Positions 42,879 through 53,133 of a stretch of 64,000 nt of DNA are shown one piece after another. Position 1 is the first letter of the stretch. Every line of letters starts with the position of its first letter. The position numbers were made by a program, and so were the translations under genes. Source of the stretch: Drosophila pseudoobscura (lineage: Eukaryota; Arthropoda; Insecta; Diptera; Drosophilidae); contig NC_046683.1 in assembly GCF_009870125.1 (NCBI RefSeq), forward strand, positions 25,882,129-25,946,128, read 5' to 3'. The notes beneath the pieces were generated by a model. It did no database searches. It saw only the letters and a list, made by a program, of their open reading frames with translations, and had not been told where the DNA came from.

Positions 42879-43955
42879 ACGAGGGGGAACGTTGTGAGTT
42901 GCTGCGGACACCGCAACTCTACATTTATACCCGATACTTAGTCAGTATGGCTCTCCTCCGGCAGACGCCGCTAATATTAAACGACACGACAAAGAGTGCG
43001 TGCCAGAGTGACAGAAAATCAGTCTGAGCGTGACGTCAAGCGCTGCGTAGCCACTGCAAATTGATTTGTTTCCTTTGGCTATAAAAATGATCTGATCTGA
43101 TCCAGATTCAGCAACCGGATAGATATGGTCATTCTCTATGATTCTGCGTTTTTAGTTTACTCGAATCTGCCATATTGTGGATGCAACAGATTTTCGTCCT
43201 TTGTGTGGGCGGAAGGGGGTGGGGCGAAATTTCGAGATATAAGTTTTATAGTGAGATCTAACAGGAGTGCGGATACCAAATTTGGTTACTCTAGCCTTAA
43301 TAGTCTCTGAGATTTGTGGATGCCCCAGATTTTCGTACTTTGCGGGGGCGGAAGGGGGTGTGGCGAAATTTTGAAACAAACTCGTCTCGGTCCGATATAT
43401 TAGGAGTGTGGATACCAAATATGGTTGCTCTAGCTTTTATAGTCTCTGAGATCTAGGCGCTAATGTTTTACTCTAAGCAAAGCCGCCTATGCTACGTGTG
43501 TGTTAGAGAGAGACAGGGCGAGAAAAAATGAAATTGTTTTCTTGATGCTGGCTATAATAATAATACGATCCAATTCAGATTCCGCAGTCTAAAAGATATG
43601 GTCATTCTCCTCGATTCTGCGTTTTTGGTCTTCTTGTATCTTTTAAATTGTGGGTGCCACAGATTTTCGTCCTTTTTGGGGGTGGAAGTGGGCGGGGCGA
43701 AGTTTTGAAATATTTTTGTAGCAGTGACATATCACAGAAGTCTGGATCATCGTTGCTCTAGATGTAATAGTCTTTGAGCACTAGGCGCTAATAGGGACGG
43801 ACAGACGGACGGACGGACAGACAGACAGGGCTCAATCGACTCGACTATTGATGCTGATCAAGAATATATATTTTTTATGGGGTCGGAAACGATTCCTTCT
43901 GGACGTTGCACACATCCAATTTCACCACAAATACTCATTTTGAGTATCGGGTAAA
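42879..43955 (-). mobile_element. DINE-1/Helitron-type element, copy 6
   Basis: Full-length, reverse orientation, close in structure to copy 1. A short GGAC/GACA tract lies at 43796-43826. It ends GAGTATCGGGTA. It separates the gypsy integrase relic from the RNase H relic at 44050, which may once have been contiguous pol sequence. Confidence 0.8.
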
Positions 43956-44049
43956 AAAATACCACTACAATTACTTATTACTAAATATTGGAAAGGTGTG
44001 TAAGGAGGAGAACGGCAGACGGAGGCCTCCAGTTGATTGGATCAAAAAT

Positions 44050-44572
44050 CTGGAAGTCAGGTAAACGTTCCTTGTTCTCTGTGATTGCCTTCCTTAACTC
44101 CTGATATTCCTCAGATTCAAACTCCACCGTTTCGAAACCCAGGAACCACTCGGATCCACATCCACCTCTTCAATACTGCGCGACAATATATCTGCCACTA
44201 CATAGTCCACTCCTTTCCGGTGTTCTATGCCGAAATCGAAGGCGTGCGTGCAGTTGAAGGGACCAACGAGCAAAGCGACCATCCAGATTCTTCATGGTCA
44301 TGAGCCATTTGAGACTAGCGTGGTCAGTAATGACTGAAAACGGCACCAGCTCTACGTAACTTTAGGATCGCCATGAGGGCTGCCAGACACTCTTTCTCTG
44401 TCACCGAGTAGTTTTTTTGGTGGCAATTTAGTTTGGCAGAGAAAAACGCTATAGGCTTCTCGTTCTGCTCGTCATTCCGTTGGAAGAGTACGGCTCCTAC
44501 CCCATAATGTGGCTGGCAAAAACCCTCTAGCTGAACCCTCCACGAGGGTGCCGGCTGGACAATGGACACTGC
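44050..44572 (-). pseudogene. Gypsy-type RNase H relic
   Basis: Minus-strand frame 44324-44569 contains CQPHYGVGAVLFQRNDEQ, then KPIAFFSAKLN and YSVTEKECLAALMAI, the standard gypsy RNase H segment. Beyond a stop, 44094-44340 continues with DHASLKWLMTMKNLDGR and FDFGIEHRKGVDYVVADILS, the end of the RNase H domain. It probably belongs to the same element as the integrase at 42139-42693. It stops abruptly at the LOA-type LINE boundary at 44572. Confidence 0.8.
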
Positions 44573-45254
44573 ATTATCGAGGATAATGCACCGTCGCTTG
44601 CCCTGCCCGGGGTAATGCAGTGTCTAGCTAAGGCTATGGTCCATCGTCTTCCCGATCTAAATTCGGGGGAACTGAACCAAGGCCATGGCTAGAGGTGCCT
44701 GGCGGCCCGGCATAAAACGCTAGGGGGTGGTCCCCCCGAAAAACATTAACCAGTATGGACCTTCGGGTCAAATATGGAGGCTGATAAGGAGCAAGCACGG
44801 GTTGGGATGTCAACCCAAACGTCGGTGGAAAGCGTGACTGCTGCCACCGGCGGGCACGGGGAGGAGCAATCCTCTCTGCGTGTCGCCAGCGGTCACACCT
44901 CGGGCATGGCGGGAACAGGTCATGTCAGTTGTAATACTACTGCCACAAAAACGACGCGTTTCAGGGTGAGCCGCGCGGATGCCGTTGTCGACGCAGACTC
45001 GGACCTGGAGAGCGTGCTATCCATTAGCAAGACCGAAGAGGAAAGCCTTCTCCGCTCGCCGGAACCAGGTACAAGCTCCCTGCGTAGGGAAGGGCCGAAG
45101 CGTTCCAGGGAGGGGATGAAGGCAAAAGCTCAGTATAGGGCGGCCCTCAAGTTACTGAGCCGGTTCCGGGGCAAGGCGGATATCTCCGGAGAAGTGGAAG
45201 CTAGCCTGGGCTGAGCAACGGGTACAGGAGGGCCGCGAACACTACGCGCAGTTG
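44573..45254 (+). mobile_element. LOA-type LINE, 5' UTR and ORF1 N-terminal part
   Basis: Starts with a GC-rich leader (44573-44770) typical of a LINE 5' UTR. The ORF1 frame 44774-45214 (146 codons) starts MEADKEQARVG and is Ser/Thr/Glu-rich, as is usual for the N-terminus of LOA/Bilbo-type ORF1. It ends with a stop at 45212-45214, but another frame continues (AEQRVQEGREHYAQLPQ) across the hAT insertion into 47940, so a frameshift rather than a natural stop ends the listed frame. LOA-type is my best family guess. Confidence 0.65.
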
Positions 45255-45262
45255 CCCCAGAT
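45255..45262 (+). repeat. 8-bp target-site duplication of hAT, left copy
   Basis: CCCCAGAT here is repeated at 47940-47947, directly flanking the hAT ends. Eight bases is the duplication length of hAT elements. Confidence 0.9.
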
Positions 45263-45339
45263 TAGTGTTGTGTTGCTCATGAGTGAGTGAACAATAAAGA
45301 GTTGTTCTCTTAAGTGAGCAACTGAATATGTTCCTTCCA

Positions 45340-45582
45340 AGTTGTTCTTTTTTGTTCACTTGTTCTTTGTTGTTCACTTGTTCTTTTTTTGTTCACTTGT
45401 TCTTTTTTGTTCACTTGCTCTTTTTTGTTCACTTGTTCTTTGTTGTTCACTTGTTCTTTTTTGTTCACTTGTTCTTTGTTGTTCACTTGTTCTTTTTTGC
45501 TCACTTGTTCTTTGTTGTTCACTTGTTCATTTTTACTCACTTGTTCATTTTTACTCACTTGTTCTCTACTCACTTTTTGCGC
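45340..45582 (+). repeat. Left subterminal repeat array of the hAT element
   Basis: About a dozen units of TTGTTCACTTGTTCTTT type, period about 17-18 bases. The same motif (TTCACTTGTTC) appears inverted in the right array at 47710-47890. Such clusters are where hAT transposases bind. Open frames here are low-complexity artefacts. Confidence 0.85.
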
Positions 45583-45694
45583 AATTTTACTCCTCAAAGG
45601 GCATTTTGCGATCTGGTAGCTTTGCTCATATTTGCGTTTACTTCACACTTTTTATATTACGGGCAAAGCTGTTTACAATTTTGAAAAATTCACT

Positions 45695-47449
45695 ATGTCG
45701 CTAATTCGGAAGTATAGTGAGATTTGGAACCATTTCGAGGAAGTTGGAAGCCAGGAAGCCAAGTGCAAGTATTGCAAATCAATTTTGAGTTGCAAATCTT
45801 AAAGCAACTTAAGCCGCCATTTAAAGAGCAAGCACCCGGCGTCTATGGAGCCCGTTATCTGGCAAAACACCGATGGCCCGATTTTTGTGCAAAGTGCGCA
45901 ACCAAAAATAACAAGCTTTGCTGAAAGGCCTGTACCAGCGAGCAAAGCGCAGCAGATTGATCTGCAACTTGTACGGATGATCGCCAAGGGTCATCACGAC
46001 TTGCGCTTGGTCGAAGAACCAGAATTTAAAAAATTTATTCACGATGTGTCGCACGCCCCAAACTATAAGCTTCCGACGAGGAAAACATTAACCAGCTCCT
46101 TGATTCCCAAAATTCGTGACGAGTACACTGGGACGATAATAGAAGAACTACGTGCGGCCACAGCGGTGTGCTTAACTACAGACGGTTGGACATCTATAAC
46201 CAACGAAAGTTATCTGGATGTCACAGTACATTTTATCGATGAGGAATCAACGATGCTGACCTCCTATACAATTGCTTGTCAGGCCTTTGAAGCGTCGCAC
46301 ACTGCTGCGAATCTGTGCAGCTTTTTGGAAAAAATTGTGAATGAATGGGATCTCAAAAACAAAGTCGCAGCAATAGCATCCGATAATGCACACAACATTG
46401 CTCTTGCTATTAGAACCGGCAATTGGAGTCATATACGGTGTTTTGCTCATACCCTAAATCTAATTGTCCAAAAGGCTCTAGATAAAATGAGCAGTGTGCG
46501 CAGAAAAGCTAAAGCTATAAGCGAATATTTTCATCGCAGCTCATCAGGCTTAAAAAAGCTTAAAGATATGCAAGCGCTGCTTAAGTTGGCTGACCTCAAA
46601 CTAACACAGGATGTGCCAACACGTTGGAACTCAACGTACAAAATGTTTGAACGGCTGTCTATCCTGAAGGAGGCAGTCGTGGCGGCTCTGTCAACAAGGA
46701 CAGATTTAATTTTGTCACCAGAAGACTGGGATGTCATTGATGGAGTGCTTACCGTATTAAAGCCATTTTATGAAGTTACAGAAGAGATATCAGCTGAAAT
46801 AAACGTAACATTATCAAAAATAATTGCTTTGACTGGATTACTTCAAAGAAAAATGGCTCAAATATATCCAACAGTTAAAAATAACCTAGTTGCCGAAGTA
46901 ATCAATGAAATCATAAACGAGATGGACGGCAGGTTTAACGATTTCGAGGCTAATATTTTGTATGCGGAGAGCACTGTTCTGGATCCCAGGTTCAAAGGAC
47001 GCGCATTTAAATCTGCGGAGGCCTTTAAAAAGTCAGTAGCGGATATCAACAAAAAATTGGCTCAAACGATACGGTCACTCCCAGAACCTCCACAAGAAGC
47101 TATAAGCAACAAAAAACAAGAAGAGGACACAATATGGGCTGAATTTGACACCACTTTTCAGCAAGTAAGCCAACCCACCAACAATACGGCAGCATCCATA
47201 AGAGAAATGGATAAGTACCTGGCTGAGGAGTACATCAGCCGAAAAGATGATCCATTGGTATGGTGGAATCAGCGGAAAGCGCAATACCCGCTACTTTATA
47301 CCTATATGCTGAAGCGCCTCTGCTTAGTCGCCACCTCAGTGCCATGCGAGCGCATATTTTCAAGTGCAGGCGAAACCATACGTAAAAGGCGATCCCTTTT
47401 AAAGTCAACAACCGTTGAAAATTTAATTTTTTTGCATAACAACATGTAA
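45695..47449 (+). pseudogene. hAT transposase with one in-frame stop in the BED finger
   Basis: Cut-and-paste transposase. From the ATG at 45695 the first 35 codons give the start of a BED zinc finger (IWNHFEEVG, Cys24-x2-Cys27). A TAA at 45800-45802 interrupts it before the His pair (HLKSKH). From Met at 45845 the frame is open for 534 codons: catalytic acids Asp113 (TTDGWTS), Asp180 (ASDNAHN) and Glu502 (VPCERIFSSAG), and the C-terminal dimerisation region (KDDPLVWW, RKRRSLLKS). Translation from 45845 would give a protein without the DNA-binding finger. The copy is young and possibly mobilisable in trans. Confidence 0.9.
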
Positions 47450-47709
47450 ATCGGAATGCTTGTTTGCTTGATTAACATTTTTTTCTCTTATAGCGCTAAA
47501 ATGAAGAAAACGAAAAGTATAAGAATTCCTATGAAAGGATCTCCTTATTTTTATGTTAGTATAAGAATTCCTATGAAAGGAAATAAAAAGTTTGTTTTTT
47601 TGTTATATACATTTTTTTTTTGTTTTTAGTTATAAATCTTTGATGAATATTGAAATGTAACGTATTTTATTTGTTTAAAAGTCTGTGGTGCTTAGGGTTC
47701 TGTGCATGA

Positions 47710-47890
47710 ATAGTGAACAACTGAGCAAGTCAGCAACTGAGCAAGTGAGTAACTGAGCAAGTGAACAACTGAGCAAGTGAACAAGTGAGTAACTGAGCAA
47801 GTGAAGAACTGAGCAAGTGAACAAGTGAGTAACTGAGCAATCTAAGAGAGCAAGTGAGCAATATGAGTGAGTTGACTCACTTACTAAAAA
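47710..47890 (+). repeat. Right subterminal repeat array of the hAT element
   Basis: Repeats of GAGCAAGTGA, GAACAACTGAG and GAGTAACTGAG, on the opposite strand to the left array. It lies just inside the right terminal inverted repeat. Confidence 0.85.
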
Positions 47891-47939
47891 AGAACAAGTG
47901 AACATGTTCACCAAAATGAGCAATGTTTACCCAACATTA

Positions 47940-48697
47940 CCCCAGATAAAGGCAACAAACGGTGTATTCGCCAACAAGGTGGAGGAGATGTTGGCCACCA
48001 AGACACTCCGGCGAGCAAGCGGCAACGCGGGCCCAAGGTGGCCACCCCCCAGCCGAAGACGAGGAAGCCGAGACAGAAGGCCATGAGCGAGGTGTCCAAG
48101 AGACATCTCATTGTGGCCTTTATCGACTGCAGCGACGAGAACGGGAAGATGACGCCGGCGCAGTGGAAGTTAGTCCACGCGCAGCTCGTCGAGGCACTGT
48201 TCTCGCGAATGGAGGAGGACCCTAGCGCTCCCATGCCCACTTTCGATGGAGCGGGATGGCTGAACGGGGTCAAAATCCTCAAGTGTAATGACGACCCAAC
48301 GCGGCAGTGGCTGGTGCAGAAGGTGTCCCTACTGGAAGCTCTGTGGGATGGGGCCAAGCTGGAGGTGGTGATCCTGACCGGGCTGATCCCGTCCATACCA
48401 ATAGCGAAGGTGCTCTTCCCCATTGCTGTCCAGGGGGAGCGAGCCCTGAAGCTGCTGCAGAGGCAAAATCCGGACGTGCCAAAGGCTGACTGGAAGGTTC
48501 TGCATGCCGGTAGCCCACTACCCAACGAGGGGGGCCAGCACGTGATCCTCCAGATCAGCAAGGAGGCGGAGGACATCTTGTATCCCAAGATCGGGAAGAT
48601 GGCGTGGGGCGTAGGTAGCGTCTACCTACGGCTGAAAAAGCGCCACCCCGAGGACAAAGATGCGCACACCCTCCAGGCGAGGTCGAGAAGGACCTAG
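47940..48697 (+). pseudogene. LOA-type LINE ORF1, C-terminal part
   Basis: Continues ORF1 beyond the hAT insertion. The first 120 bases read KATNGVFANKVEEMLATKT in the frame that joins 45215-45262. After a frameshift near 48030 the 219-codon frame 48038-48697 carries a conserved globular domain (HLIVAFIDCSDENGKMTPAQ, WLNGVKILKCND, HVILQISKEAEDILYPKIGK) resembling the DUF4780-type domain of fly LINE ORF1 proteins. It is presumably the RNA-binding part. ORF2 starts 94 bases downstream. Confidence 0.75.
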
Positions 48698-48790
48698 GTC
48701 TGGAGACCTTAGTGGAGGCCGCCCAGGAGGAGGAGGACGGCGACCTGACAATCATAGTCAACCCGTCGCGCGAGGTTGAGTTAGCCACCC

Positions 48791-49768
48791 ATGACACTAA
48801 GGGTGCTGCAACTCAATCTTCATAAAAGCAAGGTAGCGTCGGCGGAGCTCCTCATTTCCATGGAGCAAGGGCCCGCCGACATAGCTTTAGTCCAGAAGCC
48901 GTGGATTACGTCAAGCAACTCTGTGGCCGGACTAAAGTCCTCAAATTACAGCCTTCTCTACTCAACATCGGTAAGCAGGAACAGAACCGCCGTACTCGTA
49001 CGGAAGGGAATCCACGCTCATCTTATGTCTCATTACAGCACGGATGACCTGACGGTGGTGATGCTGGAGAGCGAGGAAAAGCGCCTAATGGCAGCTTCCT
49101 GCTACATGGCACACGACAGGCCCACCCCACCGGAAGAACTTAGGAGGCTGGTGACAGAAGCCGGCTCCAAAAATCTCCAACACCTCATCGGTGCAGACGC
49201 CAACGCCCATCACAATGTGTGGGGAAGCCCTGACATCAACGATAGAGGTGAGTCACTCCTAGACTTTATCTTATCCACTAACTTAGACGTAGCAAACGTG
49301 GGGGAGGAACACACCTTCGTGGGTCCCACCTCGTCAAACGTGCTAGACCTAACTCTTGTCACGGGAAAGAGTACCTTGGTATCTGACTGGAGAGTCCTCG
49401 AAAGACCATCCTTCTCAGACCATAAGTACATTCAGTTCAAGTGCGAATTCAAACACTCTTCGAAGATAACAGTCTATAAAAACCCCCGGAACACAAACTG
49501 GGTAAAGTTTAAAAAGACAGTTACTTCGAAGCTCGCGAATCCGGGCTCAGTGAAATCCGCGGAGACCTTATCCAACGAGTTACTGAACGCCTACCATGCG
49601 TCGTGCAAACCCTCGAGAACGACGAGGAGGTCCAAGCCACTCTGGTGGAACCGAGATCTCTCTCTCCAAAGGAACAACCTCAAGGAATCCTTTAAGATTG
49701 TCAATGAGGAATATAAAATCATACTTAGGAGCTACAAGAAGGAAATACGTAAGGCACAAAGGAACTAA
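48791..49768 (+). pseudogene. LOA-type LINE ORF2: AP endonuclease (catalytic Glu replaced by Lys)
   Basis: N-terminal endonuclease of ORF2, 325 codons, open. It begins LRVLQLNLHKSKVASAELL, with the Asn of the active site at residue 9. The motif that normally reads VQEPW is VQKPW (Lys36), so the metal-binding Glu is lost. Later motifs are conserved: GADANAHHNVWGS, ESLLDFILSTNLDVANVG and the closing SDH. The frame ends at 49766 in a stop. Homology continues in the same register (NIEKVPETNRLRKLLSKQP) to about 50020, where the LINE is cut before the reverse transcriptase. Confidence 0.85.
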
Positions 49769-50200
49769 TGGAGAAACTTCTGCTCCAACATCGAGAAAGT
49801 GCCCGAAACCAATAGGCTCCGGAAGCTGCTTTCAAAGCAGCCCACAGTACGGAGCCAACTAAAACTAAACAACGGACAGGGGACAGAGGGCAGTAAAGAA
49901 GTCCTAACAGCACTAATGGAGGCGCACTTCCCTGGATGCGCTGAGGTCACTGACGCCAAGGAGCATCAGGACCTAGCACTCTCAGGTCTTTCTTGCAACA
50001 GCGCTTTACTGAAGCAATCACCTGCCTCCTCATAGTTCGCCTTTGCTTAAACCGGGATCTCGCTTTTCTCACCCGCACCGACAGTGCTCGCATACCATCC
50101 ACTCGTAGTTCAGAAAATATTATATTTGGGTTTCTAAGTAATTTCTTAACCGCTTTTCATATGATAAATTCCTTAATCTAGAATGCAAATTACGTCTATT
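49769..50200 (+). pseudogene. LINE linker remnant, then a possible second LINE 3' piece
   Basis: 49769-50020 is the ORF2 linker of the LOA-type element (EGSKEVLTALMEAHFPGCAE) after an in-frame stop. From about 50020 the sequence changes. 50095-50190 reads like the tail of a jockey/CR1-type ORF2 (RSSENIIFGFLSNFLTAFHM), but this is too short to be sure. Confidence 0.45.
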
Positions 50201-50261
50201 TAATTCATTATTCTTCTCTCCTACTTTCTTTGCGAAGAGTTCGTGTGCTCCCAGTATCATA

Positions 50262-51089
50262 CAGTGGCTCGCGCACACTGTAGCTGAAAGCGGAGCTGAA
50301 ATCAAAGCTGAAAGCTCAGCTGATCTGAGAGCTTTTCTCAGGCAGAATCAGCTTGCAGGTGCGTACATTGTCGGCTGATCTGATTGCTGAAAGCTGAAAA
50401 CCACTGCCTCCCTTTGTCTATCTTCTTAAGTGGCATCAATAGATATCATTATAATTATTATTATTATATTGTTAATGAATTATTACTTCACAGCACGTAC
50501 TACAGTAGCCAGACGGAAGTTTTCTTCGTTTTTTTTTTTTAAGTTAGTGTATTTTAACCACATTTCCGTTGAGTTTGTATTCGTATTACTTTTATTTTAC
50601 GAATTATTATTACATTTTTCAATTATTATTTATTTTGTATAATAATAAACATTGTGATGTCTTTCGAGCGTTTACTGTACTTGGGGACATAGTATATTAT
50701 ATTTATTGGTAATGGTAAATAATAAAACTTGTTTGCCCAATTTATCGCCTTCCAGAAATTATAGAAATAAAACTATTAAAATATTTTTAATAGTCCCGCT
50801 TATTCCCCAGCGCTGGGTTAACCGTAATTTCGCTTAACAATGTTTCGCAGCCCATTTTCGATCACTTATGAACCAATACACTTGAACAAAATCAGCAATC
50901 AGCTTGCTGAAAAAACAAACATGCTTGATCGATCAAACTAAGCTGAGCTGATTTCAGCGAGCTTTTTCAGCATTCAGCTCAGCTCAGTCTGCAATGTGCG
51001 CACTGGCACCGGTGCAGTGTGTTTGTTTTTTCAGAGCTTATAAATCAGCTATCAGCTCCGCTTTCAGCTATAGTGTGCGCGAGCCCTTA
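50262..51089. mobile_element. MITE with 38-base terminal inverted repeats
   Basis: The left end at 50266 reads GGCTCGCGCACACTGTAGCT, continuing to GCGGAGCTGA at 50299. The right end, read inverted from 51085, matches at all but one of these 34 positions. Both sides are rich in AGCTGA/TCAGCT motifs, suggesting subterminal binding sites. The centre is AT-rich and non-coding, so this is a non-autonomous DNA transposon. No clear target duplication was found, so the superfamily is undecided. Confidence 0.75.
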
Positions 51090-53133
51090 AGCCTATGCAG
51101 CCGATCAGCTGTTGGCAGTTAGTTCTATAGGGAAATGTGTCGTTGTTTTTACATTTGCGGTCAATGATCTCGGGTACGGTAAGTTAGTTAAATCACTAAT
51201 GAATGTAACAAAACAATAACCAAACAAAAAACAAACATTAAATGTGGAAGGTGTTTTGCAAGTGAATTGTGTTTTTTTTTGTATGATTGAATTTACGCGG
51301 CGTAGGCGATCGCTGGCCGTGGCTGGTCAGCCATAAATCTATATATGTAGGTTCGTTGCGCTGCTAGGACCCCGCGATCGGGCTAGAATTGCCCTGGTAC
51401 CATCGTTCGTCTTCTTGCCCACCGTCTCACGTCCCGCGCTTCTCGGCTCACACACACGCAACTGGAACGAACTCACTCGGAGAGGTTCACGTTGGACAGT
51501 CTTCTATGCAGTCGACATTCTCACGAACTCCAGTTTTCATCTCCACGAAACCTTCTGGCCCGGTTCCGGTGGGTGTATTCCGGACCGGCTATGAGCAAAA
51601 GCTTCACTGGACTTCCGCTAGATGGCGCGTCGCCCTCAGCCCTGGCCAACTATCGCTCAGGTTGGACAACCCCCGATAATTTTAAGGGATTTCATTAAAC
51701 ATTAAATGGTCCTAAGTAAAATATTTTTCCCCACAATAAAAATGTATCTCTCTGAAGAAAAAAACGTTTTAAATCAACAAAGCTAATAAATCAATAATGA
51801 ATTTGAATATTGAATGAATTTTGAATATTGTTTTTATTGTACATTTTAACATGTAAGCTAACTAAAAAAATCTAAAATAAAAAGAAAGAAAATACATGTC
51901 TTGAAAAATAACGCCATGCAAAGCATTACATATATGTAGACTTAACCTTTGGTACATATTCATACATACATATGTACATACTTGAACAGGATGACGCACT
52001 CATGCGTGGTTTTAAAAACAGGTGATATTTTCGGTATCCTTCTCTATAAAATAATAAAAGCTTGGACATCTGACGCTGGCCTTTGCTTTTAGTGAAATAC
52101 ACCATAGAACAGCCAAAAATGTCTTAATATGAAAATTAATAATATTAATAATAATAATATTACAGATTCCTGGCCCAAACGACGAACAAACATTTCTTTG
52201 ATTGTAAACTATTTTTGTTTTTAATTTTGTACCGCAATCAAAATTTTCTTATTCGTTCGATATGTTGTCGGTCCGACTGTTCTATATATATCAACCTTTC
52301 CTGTTTTTTTGTATTCAATCCGCAGAGGCATCTGACGTACGTTACGTTATTACGAGGTAATAAAAGTAAAAAAACACCCTTATCCGAGATTGTGATTGAT
52401 AACTTCAATCAAGAATCATATTTCTTAACGGAGTCAATAACAAAGGAAAACATGACCGTTAACATACAAAAATAGCAAAAAATTTACTTTTGTCGATTTT
52501 AAAAGGTTTTCACGTCAAAGTTCGTACGTTTTTATGTCTATTGGTTAAATTAGTTAACTTCCAATAAATTTAGAAAATATCGGGACAGAATTCTATGGAA
52601 TTCATTTTTTAATTGTATTAACTATTAATTTTTTTAAGCCTGGTCACCACAAAAGTATACATTTCATTGTTCTAGCTAATTTTCACCAACAAAAAAGATC
52701 ACTGACTTAAATTGTCTATTTTAATGCGGAATCTAAATCGTTTTGATAAATTTTTGGTGTGAACACGCAGGGCCATAATATATATTATTTAATTCAATTT
52801 TCAGAACTGCAAAGCCTGCTCGATTTCATTACACATTATTATATAGAAAACTATAAGATTTCCCCAAAAAAGGCAAACAAACCAAAATGTATAAACACAA
52901 ATTTTTCAATTGGTTTCTATTGCATTCTGTTGAGTTTTTTATTTTGTGTATATATGCAGATGTAATTAAGTTCAATTAACTTATTTTTTATAGCTGGTTA
53001 ATTTATGCAATGCTTACAATCGAAATTTAGCAAAGCTGTAAATCAAAGGAAAGCAACATCGTATTACTTCAAAGTTTAGAACATTTCCGATTCCGTTTTA
53101 AAAAAAACATTGCAGGTGATGTTTTGAGGTTGT
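51090..53133. other. Intergenic sequence between the MITE and eIF5
   Basis: 51090-51330 has no recognisable gene. 51340-51690 is a GC-rich block unlike its AT-rich surroundings, with a plus-strand open frame (51389-51679, 96 codons) of skewed Ser/Pro/Arg composition that I do not recognise; it may be an old element piece. 51700-53130 is AT-rich. Its last part should include the eIF5 3' UTR: a minus-strand AATAAA lies near 52940. Confidence 0.5.

Larger units (their letters stand above)
45263..47939 (+). mobile_element. Structurally complete hAT transposon (2677 bp)
   Basis: Ends are TAGTGTTGTGTTGCTCATGA on the left and, read on the minus strand, TAATGTTGGGTAAACATTGC on the right: imperfect terminal inverted repeats beginning TARTGTTG. 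It is flanked by the duplicated target CCCCAGAT. Removing the element and one target copy joins the LINE ORF1 frame on both sides without loss. It carries one transposase gene and dense inverted subterminal repeats. The only obvious defect is one stop codon in the BED finger. Confidence 0.93.

Noticed and set aside
44774..45214. Host coding gene of 146 codons
   Set aside because: Position between a LINE leader and the interrupted ORF1 domain, and frame continuity across the hAT insertion, identify it as LINE ORF1.
45328..45704. Three overlapping plus-strand ORFs of 76-120 codons
   Set aside because: They are translations of the TTGTTCACTTGTTCTTT repeat array in the hAT subterminal region; all have Phe/Leu/Cys/Ser repeats only.
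47908..48588. 226-codon minus-strand ORF
   Set aside because: Antisense to the LINE ORF1 domain; codon bias and homology support the plus strand.
52215..52475. 86-codon ORF near the eIF5 3' end
   Set aside because: AT-rich, no domain, no splice or promoter context; likely chance.
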